Shown piece by piece: positions 28,044-37,192 of a stretch of DNA of 64,000 nucleotides. The DNA is from an uncultured Bacteroidales bacterium (GTDB taxonomy: Bacteria; Bacteroidota; Bacteroidia; Bacteroidales; UBA932). Numbering within the stretch: position 1 is the stretch's first letter; the number at the start of each line of letters is the position of its first letter. The stretch lies in assembly GCA_944323445.1 (NCBI GenBank), contig CALUSM010000005.1, positions 1 to 64,000 of the forward strand, read 5' to 3'. The notes below the pieces were generated by a model. The model saw only the letters and a list, made by a program, of their open reading frames with translations, was not told the origin of the DNA and searched no databases. A program made the translations under genes and the position numbers.

Positions 28044-28075
28044 TTTGAAAATTGTAAAATATTTTTATACTTTTG
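28044..28075 (+). promoter_or_regulatory. Promoter of the NtrC-type regulator gene
   Basis: TTTG at 28044-28047 and TACTTTTG at 28068-28075 are 20 bp apart, a full match to the Bacteroidota promoter. The box covers a possible TTG start at 28073, so translation must begin later, at 28088 or 28094. Confidence 0.75.
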
Positions 28076-28087
28076 AAGCGTAAATAC

Positions 28088-29509
28088 ATGAATATGAGTA
28101 AGAAAACCACCCCTGACGGCCGCATCCTCGTAGTCGATGACAACAAGGCCATACTCTCCGCCCTGAGGCTGCTGCTGCCCGCATATTTTTCCGAAGTTAC
28201 CCTTCTTTCCTCTCCCAACGACCTGATGCACAGCATGGAGGTCAAGCGCCCGGAGGTCGTCCTGCTGGACATGAACTTCACCGCCAAGGTGACTACGGGC
28301 AACGAGGGCCTTTTCTGGCTCGGGGAGATACTGAAGGCCTACCCCGATGTGCCGGTGGTGCTCTTCACCGCCTATTCGGACGTGGCCCTGGCCGTGGACG
28401 CCATCAAGCGCGGGGCATTTGACTTCATCATCAAGCCCTTCGACAATGCCAAGCTGGTCACCACCCTCCAGGCGGCCCTCCGCCTCTCCCGCAGCCGGCA
28501 GGAGGTCAAGCAGCTGCGCGAGATCAAGAACGAGATACGCAGCGAGGGCGACATGTTCTGGGGCGAGTCCCCCAAGATGAAGGAGCTGCGCAAGATAGTG
28601 CAGAAGGTGGCCAGGACAGACGCCAGCATCCTCATCACCGGCGAGAACGGCACGGGCAAGGACATGCTGGCCGGGGAGATACACCGCCTCTCGAAGCGCT
28701 CCGGCAGCTCGATGGTCAGCGTGGACGTAGGTTCCCTCCCCGAGAGCCTTTTCGAGAGCGAGCTCTTCGGACACGTGCGCGGGGCCTTCACCGACGCCAA
28801 GGCCGACCGGGCAGGCAAGTTCGAGGTGGCCTCGGGCGGCACCCTCTTCCTCGACGAGATAGGCAACATCCCCCTGCACCTGCAGACCAAGCTGCTCACC
28901 GCCATCCAGACCAAGAGCGTCACCCGTGTGGGCAGCAACGTCCCCGTCCCCGTGGATATCCGCCTGATCTGCGCCACGAACCGGGACATCTCCCGGATGG
29001 TCGCCGACGGTCAGTTCCGCGAGGACCTGTTTTTCAGGATCAATACCATACACCTCACCCTTCCGCCCCTGCGCGAGCGGATGGAGGACATCGTCCCGTT
29101 GGCGGAGCTCTTCATGCGCAAGTACGCGGTCAAATACGGCAAGGACATCCGGGGCATCCGGGACGAGGCCCGCGAGGAGCTGATGCAGAGGCCCTGGCAG
29201 GGCAATATCCGGGAGCTGCAGCATGTGGTCGAGAAGGCCGTGATCCTCTCCGAGAAGGGCATGCTGGAGGTGGGAGACTTCTTCCCCGAGCAACAGGACC
29301 GCAGGGGACCCGGCCGCCGCTCCAAGACCGCCGCACAGGTGCTCAAGGAGTCGGTCCGCAAGGGCAATGTGGTCACCCTCGACGACATGGAGAAGGAACT
29401 CATCCGGGTGGCAATGCGCCAGCACGACGGCAACCTGACGGTAGTCGCCCAGCAGCTCGGCATCACCCGCCAGACCCTTTACAACAAACTCAAGAAATAC
29501 GGGATGTAG
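28088..29509 (+). CDS. Sigma-54-dependent response regulator, NtrC family
   Basis: A 473-residue three-domain regulator. The receiver domain has acidic pocket Asp17/Asp18 and phosphoacceptor Asp61 in VVLLDMN. The AAA+ domain has Walker A GENGTGK (185-191), the sigma-54 contact loop GAFTDA (232-237) and Walker B LFLDE (Asp256-Glu257). The Fis-type helix-turn-helix is at the extreme C terminus (LGITRQTLYNKLKKY). It would be phosphorylated by the histidine kinase that follows directly and activate sigma-54 promoters, most obviously the efflux operon promoter next door. The DNA is much more GC-rich than the flanking genes. Confidence 0.95.
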   Translation: MNMSKKTTPDGRILVVDDNKAILSALRLLLPAYFSEVTLLSSPNDLMHSMEVKRPEVVLLDMNFTAKVTTGNEGLFWLGEILKAYPDVPVVLFTAYSDVALAVDAIKRGAFDFIIKPFDNAKLVTTLQAALRLSRSRQEVKQLREIKNEIRSEGDMFWGESPKMKELRKIVQKVARTDASILITGENGTGKDMLAGEIHRLSKRSGSSMVSVDVGSLPESLFESELFGHVRGAFTDAKADRAGKFEVASGGTLFLDEIGNIPLHLQTKLLTAIQTKSVTRVGSNVPVPVDIRLICATNRDISRMVADGQFREDLFFRINTIHLTLPPLRERMEDIVPLAELFMRKYAVKYGKDIRGIRDEAREELMQRPWQGNIRELQHVVEKAVILSEKGMLEVGDFFPEQQDRRGPGRRSKTAAQVLKESVRKGNVVTLDDMEKELIRVAMRQHDGNLTVVAQQLGITRQTLYNKLKKYGM

Positions 29510-30850
29510 ATGGGATTCCGCTCGCTCATACTCTCGGTCATCTGCCTGATGCTCGCTGTCGGTGCCCTCGTCTGGTGCCTGCTGTCAGGGTGGTACTGGC
29601 CTGCGGGCGGGGCCGGGGCAGTGACGGCCCTGCTGGTCTACCGCGTCCTGTCGATATACGGCAGCAATGTCCGCAAGCTCAACTACCTGCTGAGCGCCTT
29701 CGAGAACGGAGACCTGTCCTTCCATTTTGCCGAGAACTCCACATTTCTCCAGGACCGGGTCTTCAACATCCTTCTCAACAGGGTGAGGGACTTCGTCTCC
29801 GAGCAGCAGCGGCTCAGGGACCAGAACGAGGTCTTCCACCGAGCCGTGGAGAATCTTTCGCGGACCGGCCTGCTGGGAGTGGGACCGGCCGGGGAGGTGC
29901 GCTGCTGCAACCGGGCGCTGACCTCTGTCCTCGGCTTGGGAGTCATCCGGCACATCTCCGACTTAGACCGGCTGATGCCCGGACTGACGGCGCGTATCGA
30001 GGCTCTGGAGGAGGGCGGGACGTTGGAAGTGCCGATAGGTTCCGAGATGCGGATATACAACTTCGAGATAGGGAAGTACACCGTCATGGACGGAAACACC
30101 CCCGTGCGGCTCTACGTCTTCGAGGAGAAGGCCGGGAGCCGCACCGAGGCCGAGCGGTCCGAGAGCGCCCAGTGGCAGAAGATGACCAGGATTATCTCCC
30201 ACGAGGTGCTCAATACCATCACGCCCATAGTCTCGCTCAGCGATACCCTGCACGACATGACCGACGACCGCAACCTCCGGGAGGGCATACAGGTCATCGG
30301 CGAGTCGGCCCGCGGCCTGCTGGGCTTCGTCAACGGCTACCGCGCCCTCTCCCGCGTGCCGGTGCCGCAGATTCATCCCTTCAAGTTCCGGCCGATGCTG
30401 GACTATGTGCTCTCGCCGCTGCTGCCCGGGGTGGAGGAGCTCGGAGGGCGGGTCGATATTGCTCTGGAGGATGAGGACATGGTCCTCTTCGCCGACGAGC
30501 AGCTGATGCGGCAGGTGGTCGCCAACATCCTGAAGAATGCGCTCAATGCCCTGCGCGACCGGTTCGGGGAGAAGGCCGCTCCTGCTGCCGCTCCCCTCGA
30601 CGACGTGCCCCTCATCCGTATCACCGCATTCGTCAACGCCTCCGATAACACCGAGATCCACATCTCCAACAACGGCGACCCCATCCCCGATGAGAACGCC
30701 GACCACATCTTCGACCCCTTCTTCACCACCCGCGCCGAAGGCACCGGCGTCGGCCTCGCCCTCTCCCGCCAGATCATGCGTGCCCACGCCGGCTCAATCC
30801 GCCTCGACCGCACCGACCCCGCCCTCACCACATTTGTCCTCACCCTCTAG
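29510..30850 (+). CDS. Membrane histidine kinase, NtrB-like
   Basis: A 446-residue sensor kinase whose ATG directly follows the regulator's stop codon, implying coupled translation. Two N-terminal transmembrane helices (about 5-45) with almost no periplasmic loop are followed by a HAMP-like or linker segment, a PAS-like region (about 110-210), the H-box RIISHEVLNTITPI with phosphorylated His231, and a HATPase domain with the N box (NILKNALNAL), the FFTTR and the GTGVGLALS boxes. The lack of an external domain suggests that it senses a membrane or cytoplasmic signal. It is the cognate kinase for the preceding NtrC-type regulator. Confidence 0.93.
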   Translation: MGFRSLILSVICLMLAVGALVWCLLSGWYWPAGGAGAVTALLVYRVLSIYGSNVRKLNYLLSAFENGDLSFHFAENSTFLQDRVFNILLNRVRDFVSEQQRLRDQNEVFHRAVENLSRTGLLGVGPAGEVRCCNRALTSVLGLGVIRHISDLDRLMPGLTARIEALEEGGTLEVPIGSEMRIYNFEIGKYTVMDGNTPVRLYVFEEKAGSRTEAERSESAQWQKMTRIISHEVLNTITPIVSLSDTLHDMTDDRNLREGIQVIGESARGLLGFVNGYRALSRVPVPQIHPFKFRPMLDYVLSPLLPGVEELGGRVDIALEDEDMVLFADEQLMRQVVANILKNALNALRDRFGEKAAPAAAPLDDVPLIRITAFVNASDNTEIHISNNGDPIPDENADHIFDPFFTTRAEGTGVGLALSRQIMRAHAGSIRLDRTDPALTTFVLTL

Positions 30851-30898
30851 CCCCTCCTGTTTTTGGAAAACGCAGTATTTTGCCATCGAAATTCATGG

Positions 30899-30935
30899 GA
30901 AAACGCACCTTTTTTCGATTGAACGACTATCTTTG
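30899..30935 (+). promoter_or_regulatory. Promoter of the DUF4143 ATPase gene, shared motif
   Basis: The -7 box TATCTTTG is at 30928-30935. It is preceded by gaaaacgcacctttt from 30899, a segment that recurs almost exactly before the nitroreductase gene at 43465. A partial extra copy (ggaaaacgca) lies about 35 bp further upstream. Confidence 0.6.
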
Positions 30936-30956
30936 TGCTTCAGAAATACGTAGATT

Positions 30957-32297
30957 ATGCTTTATAGAAAAATTGCCAGGCGGATAGAGGAGTATCTTTC
31001 CTCCGATTCAAAACAGTTGCTGCTCATTGACGGGGCGCGTCAGACAGGCAAGTCCTATATCGTGCGTTGGGTCGGGCAGCGTATGTTTCCCAACTATATA
31101 GAGATCAATATGGAGGAGGACCGGCTCGGAGACCGCGTCTTCGCTCAGGCAAGGACGGTCAGCGATTTTTATCTGGCATTGAGCATTGTGGCCGGAGACA
31201 GGATGAAGGATAAGAGATCGACTCTTGTGTTTATCGACGAGATTCAGGCGTATGACCATCTGCTGACTTTGGTGAAGTTCCTTATGGCTGACGGGCGTTT
31301 CACTTACATCGCCAGCGGCTCTCAGTTAGGCGTCGCCTTGAAGAAAACGCAGTCGGTCCCGCTTGGAAGTATAAGGATGGAGCGTATGTACCCTATGGAT
31401 TTTGAGGAGTTTATGTTGGCAAATGGTGTTGGAGGTGAATTAATCGGAGCCATGCGTGAGAGGTTCCGTAAACAGGAGGCTATGCCTGAGGCTCTGCATA
31501 ATAAGTTGATGGATCTGTTTAGAAAATACCTGCTGGTTGGCGGGCTGCCGGCGGCGGTAGACAGTTTTGTTAAAAATTCCAATATTGTAGAATTCAGATG
31601 TATACAGAAAGATGTACATGATCTCTATGCTGTTGATGCCTCGAAATACGAGGAAGAAAATGGTAGAAAGCTGAAAGTCCGCAGGATATTCGAAATGATA
31701 CCTTCGAATCTGGCAAATAAGAAAAAGCGGGTGATAATTAAAGATATTGAGAATAAAAGCTGGAAGAGGTCAGAGAACTATCAGGACGAGTTCGAGTATC
31801 TGATATCTGCCGGAGTCGCTTTAGAGGTGAGGGCCGTCAGCACTCCATCCTATCCACTTGCGGCCAACAGCGGAAAGAACCTTCTCAAGCTGTACCTGAA
31901 TGATGTGGGCCTGCTGTCCGGAATGTACTTTAAAAACAACATCCGGGCCATCATGTCCGACGAAGGGAGCATCAACCTCGGTTCGGTATACGAGACAGTT
32001 GTCGCCCAGGAACTGAGAGCGCACGGTCATGAGCTGTTCTACTATGACAACAAGAAGAACGGCGAGGTGGATTTTCTGATCGACGATGCGGACAATCTGT
32101 CGAATATCCCAATAGAGGTCAAGTCCGGAAAGGACTACACTGTCCACAGCGCCCTGAATAAATTCTTGTCAGTAAAGGACTACAACATCAAGCGTGCCTA
32201 CGTGCTGTCCAACAGCCGCGAGGTGTCTGTGGTGAATGGAACAATTTATATCCCGGTTTACTACGTAATGTTTTTGACTTTAGAAACTTTTTGCTAA
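30957..32297 (+). CDS. AAA ATPase with DUF4143 domain
   Basis: A 446-residue AAA_14/DUF4143 protein, full length for the family. Walker A is GARQTGKS (26-33), Walker B is LVFIDEIQ (about 94-101), followed by sensor YIASGSQLG. The C-terminal DUF4143 part contains GSVYETVVAQELRAHG and the nuclease-like pattern GEVDFLI then PIEVKSG. These ATPases are widespread in Bacteroidota with no agreed role. The gene is monocistronic, with a promoter of its own, and is more AT-rich than the kinase gene before it. A promoter for the next transcript overlaps its 3' end. Confidence 0.88.
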   Translation: MLYRKIARRIEEYLSSDSKQLLLIDGARQTGKSYIVRWVGQRMFPNYIEINMEEDRLGDRVFAQARTVSDFYLALSIVAGDRMKDKRSTLVFIDEIQAYDHLLTLVKFLMADGRFTYIASGSQLGVALKKTQSVPLGSIRMERMYPMDFEEFMLANGVGGELIGAMRERFRKQEAMPEALHNKLMDLFRKYLLVGGLPAAVDSFVKNSNIVEFRCIQKDVHDLYAVDASKYEEENGRKLKVRRIFEMIPSNLANKKKRVIIKDIENKSWKRSENYQDEFEYLISAGVALEVRAVSTPSYPLAANSGKNLLKLYLNDVGLLSGMYFKNNIRAIMSDEGSINLGSVYETVVAQELRAHGHELFYYDNKKNGEVDFLIDDADNLSNIPIEVKSGKDYTVHSALNKFLSVKDYNIKRAYVLSNSREVSVVNGTIYIPVYYVMFLTLETFC

Positions 32298-32302
32298 ATT
32301 TG
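32273..32302 (+). promoter_or_regulatory. Promoter of the WD40-caspase operon
   Basis: TTTG at 32273-32276 and TAAATTTG at 32295-32302 are 18 bp apart. It lies at the end of the DUF4143 ATPase gene. Transcription from here would give a leader of about 265 nt (32309-32573) that contains no gene except an eight-codon reading frame at its end. Confidence 0.5.
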
Positions 32303-32352
32303 CGCGGATGCCGATGGCAGAGAGCCGTCAGCAACACAGACAGATTGATGAA

Positions 32353-32405
32353 AGTGTCAGGCTTGTAGTCCTTGAGCGAGAATGTGGTAGTTTTCAGTAA
32401 ACAAG
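32353..32405 (+). repeat. Left copy of the inverted repeat bracketing the caspase operon
   Basis: This 53-bp segment runs from agtgtc to gtaaacaag. Its last 32 bp match the complement of 39732-39763 at 31 of 32 positions, and similarity continues outward to the shared agtgtc. It lies in the non-coding leader upstream of the WD40 gene. Confidence 0.7.
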
Positions 32406-32553
32406 GATGTGGCGCGGCACTTGTCGTCCATATCTTACGTACCACCGGGACACAGGCGCCGCTGTGCTGTGAAAAACTTCTATAATCCTCTCTTATAGGG
32501 CGGGACTGTCCGCTCCACACTTTCTTTGTATTATGCCATAGGGAGGAGCAGCT

Positions 32554-32580
32554 ATGGGTAAAATTTGGTTTTTATGTTAA
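32554..32580 (+). CDS. Possible 8-codon leader ORF with strong Shine-Dalgarno
   Basis: An ATG at 32554 is preceded by the strong ribosome-binding site agggaggag, rare in this phylum. It encodes MGKIWFLC and stops at a TAA that overlaps the ATG of the WD40 gene (atgttaa). This could couple or attenuate translation of the following gene. It may also be chance. Confidence 0.3.
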   Translation: MGKIWFLC

Positions 32581-34649
32581 GATTACTGGTATGTGCTTTG
32601 GCATGTGTATTTTTAATGCAGCCCGCAATTGCCGCACAACCGCAGACAGAGAGTCCTGACAGTGCGTATGTGTTCCCTCAGAAAGTAACGCCTGAAGGTT
32701 TCGATACCTGGGAGTTCTCAGTTTACTATTTCAATGCCGGTAAGATATACAATCTAATGGGAGTGTCTGTCAATCATATTAATGGGCAGATACACTCAAT
32801 AGCATTGGATCCTACTGGAGTACATTATGCCGTGCTGTACGGAAAAGATGGACGAGAAAAGGTAGGAGTGTTCGGTATGTATGATGCATATATGCCTGGA
32901 ACTCAAGTAGACGTCTCCAATATGACGCCAAGAGCCATATGCTGGTCGGCTGATGGGAAAAGACTTTTTGTTGCCATAGATGACAATACAGTCAGAGTCT
33001 TTGATGCCCCGTCATACAAAGAAATCCGGAATATCTCTTTGGATTTCGCAGCAGAAGTGATTGCTGTTGACAGTAGAAACAGATATATGGCTCTGGTGTC
33101 GGAAAACAGAATGACGGTTATAGATCTGTATGACTATGGAATAAGGACTGGACTTGGGTTTGAAGCAGATATTAATTCAATCAAGTTTTCAGAGGACGGT
33201 TCCTTGCTGGGTGTGGTCTTGTCGGGAGGGAAAATGCTGGTATATGACACTCAGTCTTTTACTGTCATTCATGAAGCGGATGCTTTGGGCCTGGGGCTTG
33301 ACTGTTCGATACATCCTGACGGGAAATATATTGCGGCTGTGTCCGGTCCAGGCCGTATCGTGATAGTCAATACTCTTAATCCTGATGACCGGCAGTATAT
33401 AGACACAAAGCAGGAAGGTATTACAGGTGTTGATTTCGTCCGGGAGAAAGACGGCCGGATATATCTTTTGTATAATACTTCGTCATCGATGGTGTATGAT
33501 CCTGTTTCGAATCTTGCACCATTCTATACACGTCTTTTGCAGGATGAACTGGATGCCAGGATGGATGAGTGGATGCAGCAGATGCCGGGTGAGTCCTTGG
33601 AGGATTACCGCCTCAGGGTCAACGATGAGACAAAGGCCGAGCAGATGAAACTCTTTGAGCAGGAGATAGCTACCAGGATGGCGGACAATATGCTGGAAGC
33701 TTCAACCATCACGTTGGACAATTTCAATACTCAAAGCAATATGCTGGAGGTTAGCTTTGACAATATGCCGCCGATTTATCTTGATGTTCCTGCAGAGGAC
33801 GTCAATGATTTTATGGATCCCGGTCAGCTGGAGTTTCATAATACGCTGTACGGATTGAATGACCGTGATGAATTTGAGGTAATCTATACAGAGGTCTATA
33901 ACACGATGTCCGGCAAAACCTATATTTTTGACAACAAGGACAGGCAGCCGCTTGAATATCTGGCGTCAGAAGAAGGTTTTGTCCCTCTGGAGCTGGTTCA
34001 GATGTCCAATATGGAGGAAATGAAACTTAAGGAAATAAAAGACAATATAGTCAACAGTTCTCTAGATCAGAAAATCATCTCGAATCATACCCGGATAGCG
34101 GTAAGTACCAGAGTGCTTTCAGGAACAGATGAAAACGGAGAAAAAATAGTGAATTATGAGATAGGTTTCTCCTATAATGTCGAGAAAGAATTTTCTGGAC
34201 GGGAGGATTTTGCTCCGGGCAAGTACAGGACAGACAATTCGGGAGCTGCAAAGTCCCTCGCAAGGATTATTCAGGCCGCGTTTACCAATGAGTTCGCACA
34301 GTATATGACTCCTGGTCGCAGACTGGTGGTGACAATCACAGGCATGGCGGACCGGCTGCAAATCAAAAACAGAATAGAGTATGACGGTATTTACGGTGAG
34401 TTTGAGAATGTTACAGTATATGGTGATGAAGGGCCTTTCCAGCTTACTGTCACGTCCCGGACCGGTATTCAGGAAAATGAGCAGCTTGCTTTTGTGAGGG
34501 CTGCCGGTATCAAGGATTATCTTACGCAGAATATTTTTCAGCTCGGTAATATGGATGTTGAGTACAAGTACAATATTGTCTTGTCTGAAGGTGTGGGTGG
34601 AGAGTTTCGCAGAATATCGGTCAACTTCCTTTTTATTGATGTCTTTTAG
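32574..34649 (+). CDS. Exported WD40-propeller protein with OmpA-like C terminus
   Basis: The 691-residue protein starts at the ATG at 32574, which gives a clean signal peptide (MLRLLVCALACVFLMQ, cleavage after AIAA). Residues about 60-310 form WD40-like blades with repeats such as CWSADGKRLFVAIDDNTVRVFD and related units. Residues about 315-463 are an unnamed domain shared with the two caspase proteins downstream. The C-terminal 130 residues resemble an OmpA-like domain (VVTITGMA, then NEQLAFVRAAGIKDYL and RRISVNF). The protein should act in the periplasm, perhaps bound to peptidoglycan. It is the first gene of a four-gene operon (10 bp before the TPR-caspase). A scaffold or sensor for the caspases is the natural inference. 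Confidence 0.8.
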   Translation: MLRLLVCALACVFLMQPAIAAQPQTESPDSAYVFPQKVTPEGFDTWEFSVYYFNAGKIYNLMGVSVNHINGQIHSIALDPTGVHYAVLYGKDGREKVGVFGMYDAYMPGTQVDVSNMTPRAICWSADGKRLFVAIDDNTVRVFDAPSYKEIRNISLDFAAEVIAVDSRNRYMALVSENRMTVIDLYDYGIRTGLGFEADINSIKFSEDGSLLGVVLSGGKMLVYDTQSFTVIHEADALGLGLDCSIHPDGKYIAAVSGPGRIVIVNTLNPDDRQYIDTKQEGITGVDFVREKDGRIYLLYNTSSSMVYDPVSNLAPFYTRLLQDELDARMDEWMQQMPGESLEDYRLRVNDETKAEQMKLFEQEIATRMADNMLEASTITLDNFNTQSNMLEVSFDNMPPIYLDVPAEDVNDFMDPGQLEFHNTLYGLNDRDEFEVIYTEVYNTMSGKTYIFDNKDRQPLEYLASEEGFVPLELVQMSNMEEMKLKEIKDNIVNSSLDQKIISNHTRIAVSTRVLSGTDENGEKIVNYEIGFSYNVEKEFSGREDFAPGKYRTDNSGAAKSLARIIQAAFTNEFAQYMTPGRRLVVTITGMADRLQIKNRIEYDGIYGEFENVTVYGDEGPFQLTVTSRTGIQENEQLAFVRAAGIKDYLTQNIFQLGNMDVEYKYNIVLSEGVGGEFRRISVNFLFIDVF

Positions 34650-34659
34650 GACTTGAGCT

Positions 34660-37176
34660 ATGAGAAGATTCTTGATATCAGTATTTCTTCTGCTGTGTTT
34701 TGCGGTTTGTGCGTCATCTCAGTCCCTGGAAAGGGCTGAATCGGAATATTCCACTTTTCTGAAGCTGCATCAGGCTGGAGGAGACGAGTCTGTGATGTAC
34801 CAGACACTGTATAGTGCTTATAGGGACTATACAGCCATGCTGAAAGCCGCACAGCGTGGCTCTCAGAGTTATGTGTCGGCCCGTCAAAGGCTTTATGAGT
34901 TGAGACCATATCTTCAGGAGGGTGCTGTATGGTATTCGCAGAAAGGCTCCCAGCACAATGCGCTGATATTGGCGCAGGCGTTTGTAGATATTCCTATGAT
35001 GGAGGAATTTGCGGGAATGACTTTCGCCAGGGACGATTATTATTCAACTATGGTGTATTTTGCAGCGTCAGGGACTTACAATGAGAAAGACTATGCGCGG
35101 GCTATCCCTTATCTGCGTGAGTACCTGACGACTGGAGATTCCCGAAACCGTAAGAATGTATACATGTTTCTGTCCAGGGCCTGCAGTAATGTCCGGGACT
35201 ACCGTCAGGCAGTTGAAGTTATGGAGGAGGCGGCCGGTCTCTGGCCTTCTGATTTCAATGTCCTGTCCATGACTATCAATGCATGTATTGACGCTGGAGA
35301 CAATGAAAGACTTCAGAGATATGTCTCAAGAGCGCTTGGAATGAAGCCGGAAGATCCTACATTGTTGAATATTCAGGGCAAATTGTATGAGGAGACCAGA
35401 GATTTCCGGGGTGCGGTGACTGTATATGAGAAGCTCCAGAGGCTGATGCCGCGCAGTCTGGATGTTGCGGAACATCTGGCGATGAATACCTATAATCTGG
35501 CTGTTCTCCATTATAATCAAGGAGACAGGACAAGAGCGTCAGAATATTTCCGTAAGTCCATACCTGTCATGGAGGGTATAGTGGCGGCAAATCCCGGTTC
35601 GGTAATGTTTCTGCAGGCATTGGCGACTGCTTATAACTGCACGGGGAACAGAAATTCTCTTCAGCAGACTAACCGGAAAATCATTGCTGCCGGAGGAATG
35701 GAGGTGACGGGAAACGATATTCCTTCATTGATGGCGTACAATGAAGGTGCGGTGCAGGGAAACAGCAGCTACAGCATCAATGCTGGAGGCGGCGCGGAAA
35801 CTTATGCCCGGAACGAAACCCCGTCATACTCTTCTTATGCAAGAAAGTACGTTGAGGACCGTATCGGCAAGTGGCAGGAAAAGGATCCGTATGAGACAGT
35901 GGATGAATATAAGGTAAGAGTTACGGAGCAGACCCGTCAGGTCAAGGTACAGGAGCTGATGAAAGCTGCAGAGGACAACTATATCAGTATCTATGCTCAG
36001 GAGCTCGGGCCTTCGGATGTGTCGTTACGTCCTTATGATGCGGAAAATGAGGTGTTTATGGTGGAGACCACTTATGGAGAGATTATCATCCCGGTTCCCA
36101 GGGCCAACAATGAGGCCCGTATGTTCGAGAGCAACTGGAATGGAATGCAGCTGCGCAATCCTGAGTACTACATCAAGGATGACCGATTGGCTCTCTCTTC
36201 CCTGACGTTTGTAAGTCCGACCGGTCAGATTTATAAATACGATGACCAGAATGCCTTGAATTATACACAGACCGTAGTGGACATGCAGTTTTCTGATATT
36301 GATTACAGCCATCTGGCATCCAGTACATCCTCACATGAAAGGGCTTCTCCGCGTATAAACCGGCAGAATGTGAGCGTGGGTGTTTCGGATGTAGATATCA
36401 ATATTCCTGAGAACACGGCAACCAATGAGAATACTTTTGCTGTTGTTATAGCCAATGAGAACTATCAGATGGTCTCACCTGTTCCGATGGCTCTCAATGA
36501 CGGCAGCACTTTCGCAAAGTACTGTAATCTGACCCTTGGACTGCCGGAGAGCAATGTCCGTTACTATGAGGATGCCACATACGGTGTGTTCATGCGTGCT
36601 ATGAAAGATATCAAGCAGATAGCAGATGTGTACAATGGAGACATCAACGTCTTGTTTTACTATGCGGGACATGGAATCCCGGACGAGGAGACCAGGGACG
36701 CATTCCTGCTGCCGGTTGATTCAGATGGACTGGAGACGGCGGTGTGCTATCCTCTAAGCAAGCTGTATGCTGAGTTGGGTGGATTGCATGCCAGGAATGT
36801 AGTGGTGTTTCTGGATGCATGCTTCAGCGGAGCGCAGCGTGACGGAGGCATGGTGACCGGGGCCAGCGGAATGAGAGGCGTGGTAGTCCGTCCGAAACAG
36901 GATGCGCCTCAGGGCAATATGATTATATTTTCAGCAGCCTCAGGTGAAGAGACTGCCCTGCCCTATTCGGATAAAGGACACGGTCTGTTTACATACTACC
37001 TGCTCAAGAAGCTGCAGGAGACAGCAGGGAATGTTACTCTTGCTGAACTTACGGATTATGTGATAGAGAAAGTGGGACAGCAGTCTGTGGTTATCAACAG
37101 AAAGGCTCAGACCCCCACGGTCAATGCCGCAGCTTCTTTGGCTGATTCATGGAAAACATTGAAACTTAGAAAATAA
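34660..37176 (+). CDS. Exported TPR-caspase-like (C14) protease
   Basis: An 838-residue protein with a signal peptide (MRRFLISVFLLLCFAVCASS). TPR-like helical repeats fill about 130-330 (for example KDYARAIPYLREYL). The shared domain occupies about 392-547 (KWQEKDPYETVDEYKVRV to the DDRLALSSL segment), and the C-terminal caspase-fold peptidase about 585-830. The catalytic dyad is His671 in YYAGHGIPDE and Cys721 in FLDACFSGA. Caspase-like proteases in bacteria are often linked to cell death or envelope processing; here the signal peptide places it outside the cytoplasm, which is unusual. It sits between the WD40 protein gene and a beta-barrel-like protein gene. Substrate unknown. Confidence 0.88.
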   Translation: MRRFLISVFLLLCFAVCASSQSLERAESEYSTFLKLHQAGGDESVMYQTLYSAYRDYTAMLKAAQRGSQSYVSARQRLYELRPYLQEGAVWYSQKGSQHNALILAQAFVDIPMMEEFAGMTFARDDYYSTMVYFAASGTYNEKDYARAIPYLREYLTTGDSRNRKNVYMFLSRACSNVRDYRQAVEVMEEAAGLWPSDFNVLSMTINACIDAGDNERLQRYVSRALGMKPEDPTLLNIQGKLYEETRDFRGAVTVYEKLQRLMPRSLDVAEHLAMNTYNLAVLHYNQGDRTRASEYFRKSIPVMEGIVAANPGSVMFLQALATAYNCTGNRNSLQQTNRKIIAAGGMEVTGNDIPSLMAYNEGAVQGNSSYSINAGGGAETYARNETPSYSSYARKYVEDRIGKWQEKDPYETVDEYKVRVTEQTRQVKVQELMKAAEDNYISIYAQELGPSDVSLRPYDAENEVFMVETTYGEIIIPVPRANNEARMFESNWNGMQLRNPEYYIKDDRLALSSLTFVSPTGQIYKYDDQNALNYTQTVVDMQFSDIDYSHLASSTSSHERASPRINRQNVSVGVSDVDINIPENTATNENTFAVVIANENYQMVSPVPMALNDGSTFAKYCNLTLGLPESNVRYYEDATYGVFMRAMKDIKQIADVYNGDINVLFYYAGHGIPDEETRDAFLLPVDSDGLETAVCYPLSKLYAELGGLHARNVVVFLDACFSGAQRDGGMVTGASGMRGVVVRPKQDAPQGNMIIFSAASGEETALPYSDKGHGLFTYYLLKKLQETAGNVTLAELTDYVIEKVGQQSVVINRKAQTPTVNAAASLADSWKTLKLRK

Positions 37177-37192
37177 ATTTTATACAATAATA

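Noticed and set aside
28037-29425. Minus-strand frame of 462 codons opposite the NtrC-type regulator
   Set aside because: High GC at third positions leaves few stops on the opposite strand; the plus-strand gene is unambiguous.
32565-32576. TTG at 32565 as start of the WD40 gene
   Set aside because: The ATG at 32574 gives a cleaner signal peptide; the TTG lies inside the SD-led mini-ORF.
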